From NCBI GenBank assembly GCA_029821265.1, contig JALGTR010000008.1, positions 1-36,674 of the forward strand: a DNA stretch of 36,674 nucleotides, read 5' to 3'. Below the pieces are notes generated by a model. It made no database searches. It was not told the origin of the DNA and worked only from the letters and a program-made list of their open reading frames with translations. This DNA is from Candidatus Zipacnadia bacterium. Its GTDB lineage: Bacteria; Armatimonadota; Zipacnadia; Zipacnadales; UBA5352. The translations under genes and the position numbers were made by a program. Shown here piece after piece: positions 1 through 7,953 of the stretch (its first letter is position 1; the number at the start of each line of letters is the position of its first letter).

Positions 1-1032
1 GCGCCGGTAAGCGTCCAGTCGATGACCAAAACCGACACATCCGACGTCCCGGCCACACTCGCGCAGATTCGGCGCATCGCTGACGCCGGGGCGGACCTCG
101 TGCGCGTGGCGGTTCCCTCGCTCGAAACGGTCGAGTCCTTCGCTCGGATAGCAGCCTCCTCCCCCCTGCCCGTCATCGCGGACGTGCACTTCGACCACCG
201 TATTGCCGTCGCGTGCGCCCGCAATGGTGCTGCGAAGCTGCGCATCAACCCCGGGAACATCGGCGATGACGATCGCCTCGCGGAGGTCATCTCCGCCGCG
301 ATGGAGGCGAACATCCCGATCCGTGTTGGCGTCAACTCCGGCTCGCTCGAGCAGGATATCCTCGACGCCCACGGCGGCGTGACCGCAGAGGCGCTCGCCG
401 AGAGCGCTCTCCGCACCGTGGACCGGATGCGACGGCTCGGCTTCGATGACCTCGTGGTCTCGATCAAGGCCGCAGAGGTCCCCATGACCGTCGCGGCGAA
501 TCGCCAGTTCGCCGGCCGCAGTGATCTACCGCTTCATCTGGGGATCACCGAGGCCGGCTTCGGCTGTGCGGCGGCCGTGAGGTCCGCTGCGGGGCTGGCA
601 ATTCTGCTCGCGGATGGGATCGGAGATACGATCCGCGTGTCGATGACCGATCCACCGGAAGACGAGGTCCAGGTGGCAATCTTCCTGCTGCGCTCGCTGG
701 GACTGCGAGAAGGGCCTTGGCTGACCTCCTGCCCCACCTGCGGTCGCTGTCGCGTGGACCTGCCGGCGATCGCCCGGGAGGTCGAGGAGGCCATGCAGGA
801 GCTGTCCGCGCCACTGACGATCGCTGTCATGGGCTGTGAGGTGAACGGGCCCGGTGAGGCGCGCCAGGCCGACGTCGGGCTGGCTGCGGGCCGCAACCGG
901 GCAGTCATCTTTTCGCGCGGCCGGCAGCTTCGCACCGTACCGATTGAACAGGCAGTTGATGAGCTGATGGCGGAGGCCCGCCAGATCGCGGAGGGCCTCG
1001 TCCACGATATGCACCCGAACAAGGAGGATTGA
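1..1032 (+). CDS. ispG: 4-hydroxy-3-methylbut-2-enyl diphosphate synthase, 5'-truncated
   Basis: IspG (GcpE) catalyses the penultimate MEP-pathway step, reductively opening methylerythritol cyclodiphosphate to HMBPP with a [4Fe-4S] cluster. The frame is open to base 1: the codons before the ATG at 22 read APVSVQSM, the conserved lead-in of the family, so that ATG is internal and the true start lies outside the window. The N-terminal TIM barrel shows DTSDVPATLAQIRR and VADVHFD-like segments. The C-terminal cluster domain shows SCPTCGRC (from about 727) and MGCEVNGPGE (from about 828), which supply the cluster cysteines. The stop sits within the Shine-Dalgarno spacer of proS, so the two genes are almost certainly one transcript. 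The order ispG-proS is common next to dxr and rseP, which may lie just upstream. Confidence 0.96.
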   Translation, partial: APVSVQSMTKTDTSDVPATLAQIRRIADAGADLVRVAVPSLETVESFARIAASSPLPVIADVHFDHRIAVACARNGAAKLRINPGNIGDDDRLAEVISAAMEANIPIRVGVNSGSLEQDILDAHGGVTAEALAESALRTVDRMRRLGFDDLVVSIKAAEVPMTVAANRQFAGRSDLPLHLGITEAGFGCAAAVRSAAGLAILLADGIGDTIRVSMTDPPEDEVQVAIFLLRSLGLREGPWLTSCPTCGRCRVDLPAIAREVEEAMQELSAPLTIAVMGCEVNGPGEARQADVGLAAGRNRAVIFSRGRQLRTVPIEQAVDELMAEARQIAEGLVHDMHPNKED

Positions 1033-1033
1033 C

Positions 1034-2746
1034 GTGCGCGCATCACAATACTGGTTCCCGACCCTCAGAGAGGCCCCGTCCGACGCCGAGATCCCCAGTC
1101 ATCGGCTGCTCCTGAGGGGAGGCTTCATACGTCCACTGTCCGCCGGGCTGTTCAACTGGCTTCCTCTGGGCCAGCGAGTTCTGGCGAAAGTCGAGCAGAT
1201 CGTTCGCGAGGAGATGAACCGCGCCGGCGCCCATGAGGTGCTCATGCCGATCCTGCAGCCGAAGGAGCTGTGGGAGCGCTCCGGCCGCTGGGAGACCTTC
1301 AAGCCGACACCATTGCGTGTGCAGGATCGTTCGGAGCGCTGGTTCTGCCTCGGACCCACACACGAGGAGAACATCACGGACCTGGTGGCGATGGACCTTG
1401 GATCCTACCGCGACCTGCCGGTCACGCTCTATCAGATCCAGGCGAAATTCCGCGATGAACTGCGACCTCGCGGTGGTCTGATCCGCTGCAAAGAGTTCAT
1501 CATGAAGGACGCCTACAGCTTCGGTAGGACCCGCGAGGACGTTGATGACGCGTATGAGGCGATGTATGCGGCCTACGAGCGCATCTTCGAGCGCCTGAAC
1601 CTTCCCGTGGTGGTCGTTGAGGCCGAGGAGGGATCGATCGGTGGCAGCGACACGCGGGAGTTCATGCTCCTGTCCGAGAACGGTGAGGACACGGTCTACA
1701 TGTGCGACTCGTGCGATTATGCCTCGAACGCCGAATGCGCAACGGCCAGGATTCCCGAGCCGATGGCGCCGGTCGAGCATGGGGAGCGGCGGCTGGTCGA
1801 TACTCCGAACGCAAAGACCGTCGAGCAGGTCACCCGGATGCTGGGGGTAGGCCCTGAGAAGCTGGTAAAGACGCTGCTGTTCCGCACGGACGATCAGTTC
1901 GTGGCCGCGCTGGTGCGTGGGGACCGCACACTCAACGAGTTCAAGCTCGCCCGAGCTGTTCCCGGTGATAATCTGCGCATGGCCAGTGATGCCGAGGTGC
2001 AGGAGTTTACCGGAGCGCGCGTCGGCTTCGCCGGACCGGTCGGCCTGCCGGACGATGTCATGGTTATCGCCGATCACGAGATCGCCACCATGCGCGATTT
2101 CGTGACGGGCGCGAACCGCGATGACGCGCATTTCACCGGCGTCAACGTCTCCGTCGACTTTGAGGTGGATGAGTACGCGGACCTGCGCGAGGCCTGCCAC
2201 GGCGATGCGTGCGCCCACTGCGAGGACGGAAAGCTGCAGGCACGCCGATGCATTGAGCTGGCACACGTGTTCAAGTTGGGCACAAAGTACTCCGAGGCGA
2301 TCGGTGCGACATTTCAGGACGCCGACGGCTCCGAACAGGTCGCGATCATGGGCTGCTACGGCGTCGGCGTGAGCAGGATCGTCGCGGGCGTCGTTGAGCG
2401 GTATCACGACGATGACGGCATCATCTGGCCGCGCGAGTGCGCGCCGTTCGATGCAGCCATCCTGCTGCTGTCCCCGGACGACGAGGAGCTTCGGGCGGTC
2501 GCGGATAATCTCTACGGTGAGTTGTCCGAGGCCGGACTGGAGGTTCTCTACGATGAGCGTGACACCAGTCCGGGCGTCAAGTTCGCGGAGGCCGACCTCA
2601 TCGGCTACCCGGTGCGAGCGGTCATCGGTCGTGTGACACGCAACGAGGGGAAGATCGAGCTGCGACGCCGCTCTGACGGCCACGAGGAGGTCGTCGAGAT
2701 CGGCGCCGCGGTAGAGACCACGCTTTCGATGCTTGAGGGCGCCTGA
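1034..2746 (+). CDS. proS: prolyl-tRNA synthetase, bacterial type
   Basis: Class II aminoacyl-tRNA synthetase charging tRNA-Pro in the cytoplasm; its 570 residues match the bacterial type. Motif 1 lies near residues 38-70. Motif 2 lies near 139-163 (GGLIRCKEFIMKDAYSF) and motif 3 near 439 (MGCYGVGVSR). A YbaK-like editing insertion occupies roughly 225-405, with GDRTLNEFKL, and is followed by the CxxC segment ACAHCEDGKL that precedes the second half of the catalytic domain. The anticodon-binding domain is C-terminal. The start is GTG, one base after the ispG stop, with a perfect AAGGAGG at 1021-1027, so translation is probably coupled to ispG. Nothing appears truncated. Confidence 0.97.
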   Translation: MRASQYWFPTLREAPSDAEIPSHRLLLRGGFIRPLSAGLFNWLPLGQRVLAKVEQIVREEMNRAGAHEVLMPILQPKELWERSGRWETFKPTPLRVQDRSERWFCLGPTHEENITDLVAMDLGSYRDLPVTLYQIQAKFRDELRPRGGLIRCKEFIMKDAYSFGRTREDVDDAYEAMYAAYERIFERLNLPVVVVEAEEGSIGGSDTREFMLLSENGEDTVYMCDSCDYASNAECATARIPEPMAPVEHGERRLVDTPNAKTVEQVTRMLGVGPEKLVKTLLFRTDDQFVAALVRGDRTLNEFKLARAVPGDNLRMASDAEVQEFTGARVGFAGPVGLPDDVMVIADHEIATMRDFVTGANRDDAHFTGVNVSVDFEVDEYADLREACHGDACAHCEDGKLQARRCIELAHVFKLGTKYSEAIGATFQDADGSEQVAIMGCYGVGVSRIVAGVVERYHDDDGIIWPRECAPFDAAILLLSPDDEELRAVADNLYGELSEAGLEVLYDERDTSPGVKFAEADLIGYPVRAVIGRVTRNEGKIELRRRSDGHEEVVEIGAAVETTLSMLEGA

Positions 2747-2779
2747 AGGCACGGACGGAAACGCGCGGGAGGGTCTAAT

Positions 2780-3634
2780 ATGCCCGAGCAGGTACGCAAA
2801 CCGGCCGTCGCGGGTCAGTTCTACCCGTCGACTGCGACAGAACTCACCGGTCAGATCGAGGAGTGCTTCCGACACCGACTTGGACCGGGCACGCTGCCTG
2901 AGCTGCGTGAGAGCGGACCACGCGAGATCGTCGGGCTGGTGAGCCCACATGCCGGGTACGTCTTCTCCGGCCCCACGGCAGCGCACGGCTACCATGCGCT
3001 GGCTGCGGACGGAATCCCGGAGGTCGTGATCGTCATCGGCCTCAACCACGGCCGCGGTGGCACCGCCTCGGCCGTGCAGACATCCGGTGCGTGGCAGACC
3101 CCGCTCGGGCTGGTGCCGATCCACGACGCCGTCGCCGCTGACATCGCGGCGAAACTGCCGGGCTTCGCGAATGACGCCGACGCATTCCGCTTGGAGCACA
3201 GCCTGGAGGTGCAACTCCCGTTCCTTCAGTACATCTATTATGACGAGCATCTGGTGTTCGTCCCGGTGATGATGGCCGGTCAGGACTTAGCAAGCGCAAG
3301 GATGGTGGGCGAGGCCGTCGCGGAGGGCGTCGGAGACTGCGATGCACTCATTGTCGCAAGCACGGACATGACCCACTACGAGACCGCGGACACCGCGAGA
3401 CGGCAGGACCAGATGCTCATCGAGCGAATCGAGGCGCTCGATCCGGAGGGTCTTATCCATACCCGCGACCGCCGCGGCATCAGCATGTGTGGCGCCGGAC
3501 CGGTAGCCGCGATGATCATCGCGGCCCGGGCGCTGGGCGCCACGCGCGCTGAAACGCTCGCCTACTCAACCTCCGGCGACATCGTCCCGGCCCGCGAGGT
3601 GGTTGGCTACTATTGCGGCGTAGTGCGACGGTAA
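2780..3634 (+). CDS. amrB: AmmeMemoRadiSam system protein B (MEMO1 family)
   Basis: 284-residue MEMO1-family protein, related to extradiol dioxygenases. Family hallmarks are all present: KPAVAGQFYP at the N-terminus, SPHAGYVFSG near residue 55, GLNHGR, HSLEVQLPFLQ, STDMTHYE, and SMCGAGPVAAM near the end. The His in SPHAGY, the His in GLNHG and the Cys in CGAGP correspond to the metal-ligand positions described for MEMO1. In many genomes the gene sits beside an AMMECR1 protein and a radical SAM enzyme; neither is nearby here. The biochemical role of the bacterial proteins is not established. The ATG follows GGGAGGG by about 7 bases and lies 33 bases after proS, so it is likely co-transcribed with it. 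Confidence 0.93.
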   Translation: MPEQVRKPAVAGQFYPSTATELTGQIEECFRHRLGPGTLPELRESGPREIVGLVSPHAGYVFSGPTAAHGYHALAADGIPEVVIVIGLNHGRGGTASAVQTSGAWQTPLGLVPIHDAVAADIAAKLPGFANDADAFRLEHSLEVQLPFLQYIYYDEHLVFVPVMMAGQDLASARMVGEAVAEGVGDCDALIVASTDMTHYETADTARRQDQMLIERIEALDPEGLIHTRDRRGISMCGAGPVAAMIIAARALGATRAETLAYSTSGDIVPAREVVGYYCGVVRR

Positions 3635-3854
3635 GCCCGACCCGGGAAGGAATCAGCCCGGCCGGCCAGAAATCTGGCAAGGTGTGAAACTCGCCGACCG
3701 GCAGCGCCCCTGAGGCGTCGTCACGTGTGGCAATCGCACCGTCGGCGAAGACATCGCAACGCTTCAGCAGGACAACATGCGTTTGGATCTGCGGGCCACC
3801 TGCACGACAGACCGCAGCCGACACGCACAACTCACGAGCAAAGGTGTGACGGAC
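3635..3854 (+). other. Non-coding leader ahead of the hydroxyacid dehydrogenase, possibly structured
   Basis: 220 bases between the MEMO1-family gene and the dehydrogenase start. It contains a short hairpin (GCCAG/CTGGC around 3667-3680). This is followed by GGTGTGAAACTCGCCGACCG from about 3681, which resembles one half of an FMN- or cobalamin-riboswitch core. The matching 3' half and closing stem were not found, so I do not call a riboswitch. The dehydrogenase frame stays open back to an ATG at 3777, but that extension does not look like dehydrogenase sequence. Confidence 0.3.
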
Positions 3855-4832
3855 GTGAAGAAAGTGTACGTGACCCGACAGCTGCCACAGAGTGCTCTCG
3901 ACCGTCTCGACGGCAAGGTCGAATGGGATGTGAATCCCGAGGACCGCGTGCTCGAGAGGGAGGAGCTGCTTGAGGCGGCAAAGGACGTCGATGGTCTCCT
4001 GTGTCTTCTCACCGACCGCATTGACGCCGAGCTTTTCGACGCTGCGCCGAAACTCAAGATCGTCGCCAACTATGCGGTCGGCTACAACAATATCGACGTC
4101 GAAGAGGCCACAAAACGCGGTATCCTGGTCACCAACACCCCCGGCGTCCTGCGCGAGACCACGGCGGATCTGACCTGGGCGCTTCTGCTGGCGATAGCCC
4201 GCCGAGTCGTCGAGGGCGACCGCCTCATGCGCGCGGGCAAGTATAGGGGCTGGGCACCGATGCTGCTGCTGGGCTCCGACGTCTACGGCAAGACGCTGGG
4301 GATCGTCGGCATGGGCAACATCGGCCAGGCGGTGGCGCGCCGCGCGATCGGCTTTGACATGAAGGTGCTCTACACGGACATGTATCAGCTGCCCCCGCTG
4401 GCCGAGGAGCTCATCAACGCCGAGAAGGTCGAGCTCGACGAGCTGCTCGAGCGCTCGGACTACGTCTCTCTGCACGTCCCGCTGATGGACGAGACGCATC
4501 ACCTGATCGGCGAGCGCGAGCTCAAACTCATCGGCCCCAATGGCTACCTCATCAACGCCTCGCGCGGGCCCGTCATCGATGAGGCCGCGCTGGTTGAGGC
4601 CCTCAGGAACGAGACGATCGCCGGCGCCGCACTGGACGTGTACGAGGACGAACCGGAGATGAAGCCGGGCCTCGCGGAACTCGACAACGTCGTGCTGCTG
4701 CCGCATCTGGGGAGCGCCTCGCGCGAGACTCGGACGAAGATGGCGGAGCTGGCGGTCGCGAATATCCTCAACTACTTCGATCCCAACGCAGAGCCGCCCA
4801 CGCCCGTAAACCCCGAGGTCCTCGAGGACTGA
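3855..4832 (+). CDS. D-2-hydroxyacid dehydrogenase (glyoxylate/hydroxypyruvate reductase-like)
   Basis: 325-residue NAD(P)-dependent D-2-hydroxyacid dehydrogenase, closest in look to D-glycerate dehydrogenase or glyoxylate reductase (GyaR). The Rossmann glycine motif VGMGNIGQAVARR is near residue 150. The catalytic Arg is in ASRGPVIDE (about 235), the Glu in YEDEPEM (about 265) and the His in LPHLGSAS (about 284). TPGVLRETTADLTWAL is also typical. I chose GTG at 3855 because it yields the family N-terminus MKKVYVTRQLP and is preceded by AAAGGTG at 8 bases; the in-frame ATG at 3777 would add 26 non-homologous residues. Substrate specificity cannot be read from sequence. The gene is probably monocistronic, with a hairpin 22 bases after its stop. 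Confidence 0.92.
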   Translation: MKKVYVTRQLPQSALDRLDGKVEWDVNPEDRVLEREELLEAAKDVDGLLCLLTDRIDAELFDAAPKLKIVANYAVGYNNIDVEEATKRGILVTNTPGVLRETTADLTWALLLAIARRVVEGDRLMRAGKYRGWAPMLLLGSDVYGKTLGIVGMGNIGQAVARRAIGFDMKVLYTDMYQLPPLAEELINAEKVELDELLERSDYVSLHVPLMDETHHLIGERELKLIGPNGYLINASRGPVIDEAALVEALRNETIAGAALDVYEDEPEMKPGLAELDNVVLLPHLGSASRETRTKMAELAVANILNYFDPNAEPPTPVNPEVLED

Positions 4833-4853
4833 GGGCGTCGACTTCAGCCACTC

Positions 4854-4878
4854 GCGCCCCCGCTTCCGGCGGGGGCGC
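4854..4878 (+). terminator. Hairpin terminator after the hydroxyacid dehydrogenase gene
   Basis: Perfect 10-bp GC stem, GCGCCCCCGC at 4854-4863 and its complement at 4869-4878, with a 5-base loop. It lies 22 bases after the stop. No proper U-tract follows, only TTCGG, so termination may be weak or need factors. Confidence 0.6.
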
Positions 4879-4935
4879 TTCGGCGTACCACGATCCTGCC
4901 ACCTGCGACCGAGCTCTCGTTCGGGAGGAATCCAG

Positions 4936-5409
4936 ATGCCAGATGTTACGATCCGTGAGGCCGAGCCCAGGGACCTTCGCGTCGTCGCGGACTTCGTCGT
5001 TGCCATGGCCCGCGACAGTGAGGGGGTCGAGCTGGACCTGGAGACGGTTGAGGCCGGCGTTCAGGCGGCGCTCGAGGACCCGACGAAGGGGGTCTACTAC
5101 CTCGCCGAGGCCGACGAGGGAGTTGTTGGTCAGGTGCTGGTGACGACCGAATGGAGCGACTGGAACTGCTGCGAGTACTGGTGGCTGCAAAGCGTCTACG
5201 TCCTGCCTCACTGCCGGCGGCGGGGCGTGTTTGCCGCGCTATATCGCCACATCCTCGAGCGCGCGCGGGGCGCGAGCGTGGCCGCTATCCGCCTCTATGT
5301 GCACCGCCAGAACGATGCGGCTCGTAACGCGTACGAACACGTCGGCATGCGGGAGACCGATTACACGGTCTTCGAGAGCCGACTGCGCAGTTCTTCTACG
5401 AATGCTTGA
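4936..5409 (+). CDS. GNAT-family N-acetyltransferase
   Basis: 157-residue single-domain GNAT acetyltransferase, predicted cytoplasmic. The acetyl-CoA pyrophosphate-binding motif A appears as VLPHCRRRGVFAALYRHI around residues 95-112. A typical C-terminal pattern with NDAARNAYEHVGMRETDY follows, where the Asn/Tyr region matches the last conserved strand of the family. The start ATG has GGGAGGA 7 bases upstream. Substrate unknown. It follows the dehydrogenase hairpin and is itself followed, within its stop codon, by a promoter for the next gene, so it may be a stand-alone unit. RimI-like or small-molecule acetyltransferase roles are both possible. Confidence 0.85.
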   Translation: MPDVTIREAEPRDLRVVADFVVAMARDSEGVELDLETVEAGVQAALEDPTKGVYYLAEADEGVVGQVLVTTEWSDWNCCEYWWLQSVYVLPHCRRRGVFAALYRHILERARGASVAAIRLYVHRQNDAARNAYEHVGMRETDYTVFESRLRSSSTNA

Positions 5410-5435
5410 CCTCGCTTCGTACCTCATGTTATCCT
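5406..5435 (+). promoter_or_regulatory. Sigma70-like promoter for the tandem lipoprotein genes
   Basis: TTGACC at 5406-5411 and TATCCT at 5430-5435, spaced by 18 bases. The -35 overlaps the stop codon of the acetyltransferase. The predicted transcript would start near 5442 and carry a leader of about 180 bases before the ATG at 5626. Confidence 0.55.
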
Positions 5436-5625
5436 CAACAGCGCCCCTAAATGTAACATAATCGTCGCAAGTGGCGCGCTGTGCTTGAGGATCCTCTGGG
5501 GCGGCCGCCGTCATCTCCCGGGTGCCGGTTGCGTCACGGCCCCTCGACATCCCGGGAACCCAGTCGATGCGGGGATGCAGAGACCATACTACAGGGATGT
5601 GCTGCACGCCCAGGAGGAAACGCAT

Positions 5626-6090
5626 ATGGACCCCAAGCGGATCTCATTTCTGTGCCGACTGCACCCGGCGGTGGCCGTCTCTCTCTCCGTGAGTGTTGCT
5701 CTGGCCGTGGCGCTTGTCAGCGGCTGCGGAGGCGGCTCCAGCTGCCAGTACGCGCAGGCGACGTGCGTCGGAGAGGTGACCGTTCTCTACGAGAGCACCT
5801 CCCAGCCTGCGGCGGACATTCCGGTGGTGATCGCCGTCACGAAGGTCAACCATCTGGGCCAGGAACGGGCCGAACCGATCACGCTGACGAAGAACACCGA
5901 TGAGAATGGTGTTGTGACCCACGCCGAGACGTTCGAGGTTGCGTCGACTGAGAAGGTCGCCATGTGCATATGTCCCGTCGGAACGGCCAGCGAATGCGTG
6001 TTCGTCTGGACCTTCGACGAGGCGGCGAACGTGGTTACGGCGAGCACACCGCGTCTCGTGAAGACGGCGACGCTCTACATTTCAGACTGA
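5626..6090 (+). CDS. Lipoprotein with predicted beta-sandwich, first of a tandem pair
   Basis: 154-residue predicted lipoprotein of no named family. A basic, hydrophobic signal segment ends in the lipobox LVSGC, followed by a GGGSS tether. The mature part reads like one small beta-sandwich, perhaps of the transthyretin or carboxypeptidase-regulatory type, with QPAADIPVVIAVTKVN and an internal VFVWTFDEA motif. It contains six cysteines including the lipidated one. The next gene is a diverged paralogue sharing the RERAP-like and WTFD segments. ATG at 5626 is chosen because it has AGGAGGAAA upstream and gives a clean signal peptide; the open frame upstream lacks both. Function unknown; location probably outer membrane. 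Confidence 0.8.
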   Translation: MDPKRISFLCRLHPAVAVSLSVSVALAVALVSGCGGGSSCQYAQATCVGEVTVLYESTSQPAADIPVVIAVTKVNHLGQERAEPITLTKNTDENGVVTHAETFEVASTEKVAMCICPVGTASECVFVWTFDEAANVVTASTPRLVKTATLYISD

Positions 6091-6133
6091 CGTCGAGGCA
6101 TTACCAGCGACGCAGACACCCTGGCCCTCTCGG

Positions 6134-6160
6134 ACCCGCGCTCCACGCTGGAGCGCGGGT
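6134..6160 (+). terminator. Perfect 12-bp hairpin between the two lipoprotein genes
   Basis: ACCCGCGCTCCA at 6134-6145 pairs without mismatch to 6149-6160 across a 3-base loop. It lies 43 bases after the first lipoprotein stop and 110 before the next start. There is no U-tract, so it could terminate weakly or stabilise the upstream mRNA end. Confidence 0.5.
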
Positions 6161-6270
6161 CGCCACGGTACCTCCCAAAGATTCAACTCCGGGCCTCAAG
6201 CATCGCCTTCTTCCGCCGATAGAACCTGCACAGCGCAGCACGTCGGGCCGAATGACTGGAGGAGAAGGCG

Positions 6271-6735
6271 ATGATCCGCTCCGTGATGACGGGGGCCGGC
6301 TGCCCCTGTGCGCTCCTGACGGCCATCGCGCTCGCCGCAGCCTCCCTGCTTGCCGGCTGCGGTGGCGACGGCGCCCCGGTGGATACCTGCACGGCGAGAT
6401 GCGTCGTCGAGGCCGCGGTCCAGTATCAGGACACAGCGGAGCCGGTCTCCGACGCCACCGTGACCTTCTGCGCCACCATGGTCAACGCCGACGGCCGGGA
6501 ACGGGCGCCCATGCAGAGCATGGCCAGCCTCACCGACGATCGGGGAATCGCAGTCGGCAGTGCTACCTACGAGGTGCCGCCCGACTGCACCGTGGCCATG
6601 TCCGCGTCGCTTGACGGATCGGAGCAGGTGGAGGTCTTCACGTGGACATTCGATGACATTCGGGGCGCTGTGCCGACGGCCTCGGAGCAGGCGACGGTGA
6701 GCGGCAGCTGCGCCTTCTTTGTGCCACGCGAGTGA
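6271..6735 (+). CDS. Lipoprotein with predicted beta-sandwich, second of a tandem pair
   Basis: 154-residue predicted lipoprotein, the same length as its upstream neighbour and alignable over the whole mature part: EPVSDATVTF against QPAADIPVVI, GRERAPM against GQERAEP, and VFTWTFDD against VFVWTFDE. Signal peptide and lipobox LLAGC are followed by a GGDG tether. Six cysteines including the lipidated one. A strong GGAGGAGAAGG precedes the ATG. No domain with a known activity is recognised. The pair looks like an old tandem duplication with substantial divergence. A role in envelope structure or in binding a secreted partner is possible but unproven. Confidence 0.8.
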   Translation: MIRSVMTGAGCPCALLTAIALAAASLLAGCGGDGAPVDTCTARCVVEAAVQYQDTAEPVSDATVTFCATMVNADGRERAPMQSMASLTDDRGIAVGSATYEVPPDCTVAMSASLDGSEQVEVFTWTFDDIRGAVPTASEQATVSGSCAFFVPRE

Positions 6736-6942
6736 TCAGGCTCAGCTCCATGCCCGACCAGCACCTCCCCCCACACGTCGTGGCAGGGCCGCCCTCCCCC
6801 TCTGCCCCGCTCCGCGCCGGCGGGTCTGACGTCAGGCCCCCCGGGGACCGCACTTGTTATTGCACCGCGGCAGGTTTCAGGCGAGCCGACCGCGAACCTC
6901 GCAGCGTGAATGAACCCCACCCTCCACGAGGAGGAGCACGCC

Positions 6943-7932
6943 ATGCTCCGCGTCGCCCTTGTTGGTTTCCGCCACGGTCACATCCTGTCCGACGTGAAGG
7001 CCGCGCAGGACCTTGACTACTGCGAGATCGTCGGCGTGGTCGAGGAGTCCGACGACGATCTGCAGTATCTTGAGGCCTCAGGCCTCGAGCGCACACACGC
7101 GACCTTCGACGAGCTGATCGAAGACGTTGAGTTCGATCTCGTCGCCACGGCCGAGTACTACGCCAAGCGCGGCTCGGTGGTCATCAAGGCCCTGAAGGCC
7201 GGCGCGCATGTCATCGCCGACAAGCCGCTGTGCACCACGATCGACGAGCTGCGTGAGATCAGACGCCTGTGCGAGCAGAGTGACCTCGAGGTCAGTCTCG
7301 GGCTCTCGATGCGGTTCAGCCCCGTGTATCAGACCATGCGCCGGGTGGTGCAGGAGGGGATGATCGGGGATTTCCTCGCCGCGACCGTCTTCGGCCAGCA
7401 CCCTCTGGGGTATCCCGACAGCCGTCCAGGCTGGTACTTCGAGGAGGGCAAACACGGCGGCACGATCAACGATCTTTTCATCCACGGCGCCGACATGTTG
7501 CGCTACACGACGGGTCTGGAGTTCGACAGTGTGATCGCCGCTGAGACGTGGAATGCCTCGCTGCCGGAAGTGCCCTTCTTCCAGGTCGGCGCGCAGTGCA
7601 TGATGACCATGCAGGGCGGTCCGCACGTGATGGCCGACGTGTCGTATATGCCCGGCCGCGGCTGGCAGTTCCACCTTGTCGGGACCGACGCCGCGCTGTG
7701 TCTGGCGAATGGCGCTATCGTGATCCGGCCTCGCGGCGGCGAGGATGATGAGATCGAGCCGGTCGCCGACCTGCCCGCGTCCTCGCCCTTCGAGGACTTC
7801 GCGAGCCACCTGGAGCATGGGACCGAGCGCTTCCTGCCGATGGAGGACGTCTTCCGCTCGCAGATGGCGGTTCTCGCCGCTCAGAAGGCCGCCGACTCGA
7901 AGACCCGCGACATGCCCGTTCCGGCGATCTGA
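6943..7932 (+). CDS. Gfo/Idh/MocA-family oxidoreductase
   Basis: 329-residue NAD(P)-dependent dehydrogenase of the Gfo/Idh/MocA family, usually acting on sugars, inositols or their derivatives. The N-terminal Rossmann fold starts with RVALVGFRHGHI, where the usual GxGxxG is altered. The family EKP motif appears as ADKPLC near residue 93. The C-terminal alpha/beta domain includes GGTINDLFIHGADMLRY, carrying the conserved Asp/His region. ATG at 6943 has GAGGAGG upstream; an in-frame ATG at 6910 would add 11 residues unlike the family. It is 21 bases from the GH123-like gene and likely shares its transcript. The 207 bases upstream hold no gene and no clear promoter. Confidence 0.9.
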   Translation: MLRVALVGFRHGHILSDVKAAQDLDYCEIVGVVEESDDDLQYLEASGLERTHATFDELIEDVEFDLVATAEYYAKRGSVVIKALKAGAHVIADKPLCTTIDELREIRRLCEQSDLEVSLGLSMRFSPVYQTMRRVVQEGMIGDFLAATVFGQHPLGYPDSRPGWYFEEGKHGGTINDLFIHGADMLRYTTGLEFDSVIAAETWNASLPEVPFFQVGAQCMMTMQGGPHVMADVSYMPGRGWQFHLVGTDAALCLANGAIVIRPRGGEDDEIEPVADLPASSPFEDFASHLEHGTERFLPMEDVFRSQMAVLAAQKAADSKTRDMPVPAI

Positions 7933-7953
7933 TTCTTCCCGGGAGCGAGACTG

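Noticed and set aside
1043-3250. Long antisense open frame under proS and the MEMO1-family gene
   Set aside because: Overlaps two unmistakable genes and has no recognisable motifs or ribosome site.
3777-3854. Upstream ATG extension of the hydroxyacid dehydrogenase
   Set aside because: Adds residues unlike the family and lacks a good ribosome site; GTG at 3855 fits better.
3516-5006. Long antisense open frame under the hydroxyacid dehydrogenase
   Set aside because: Shadow of a clear dehydrogenase gene; no motif of its own.
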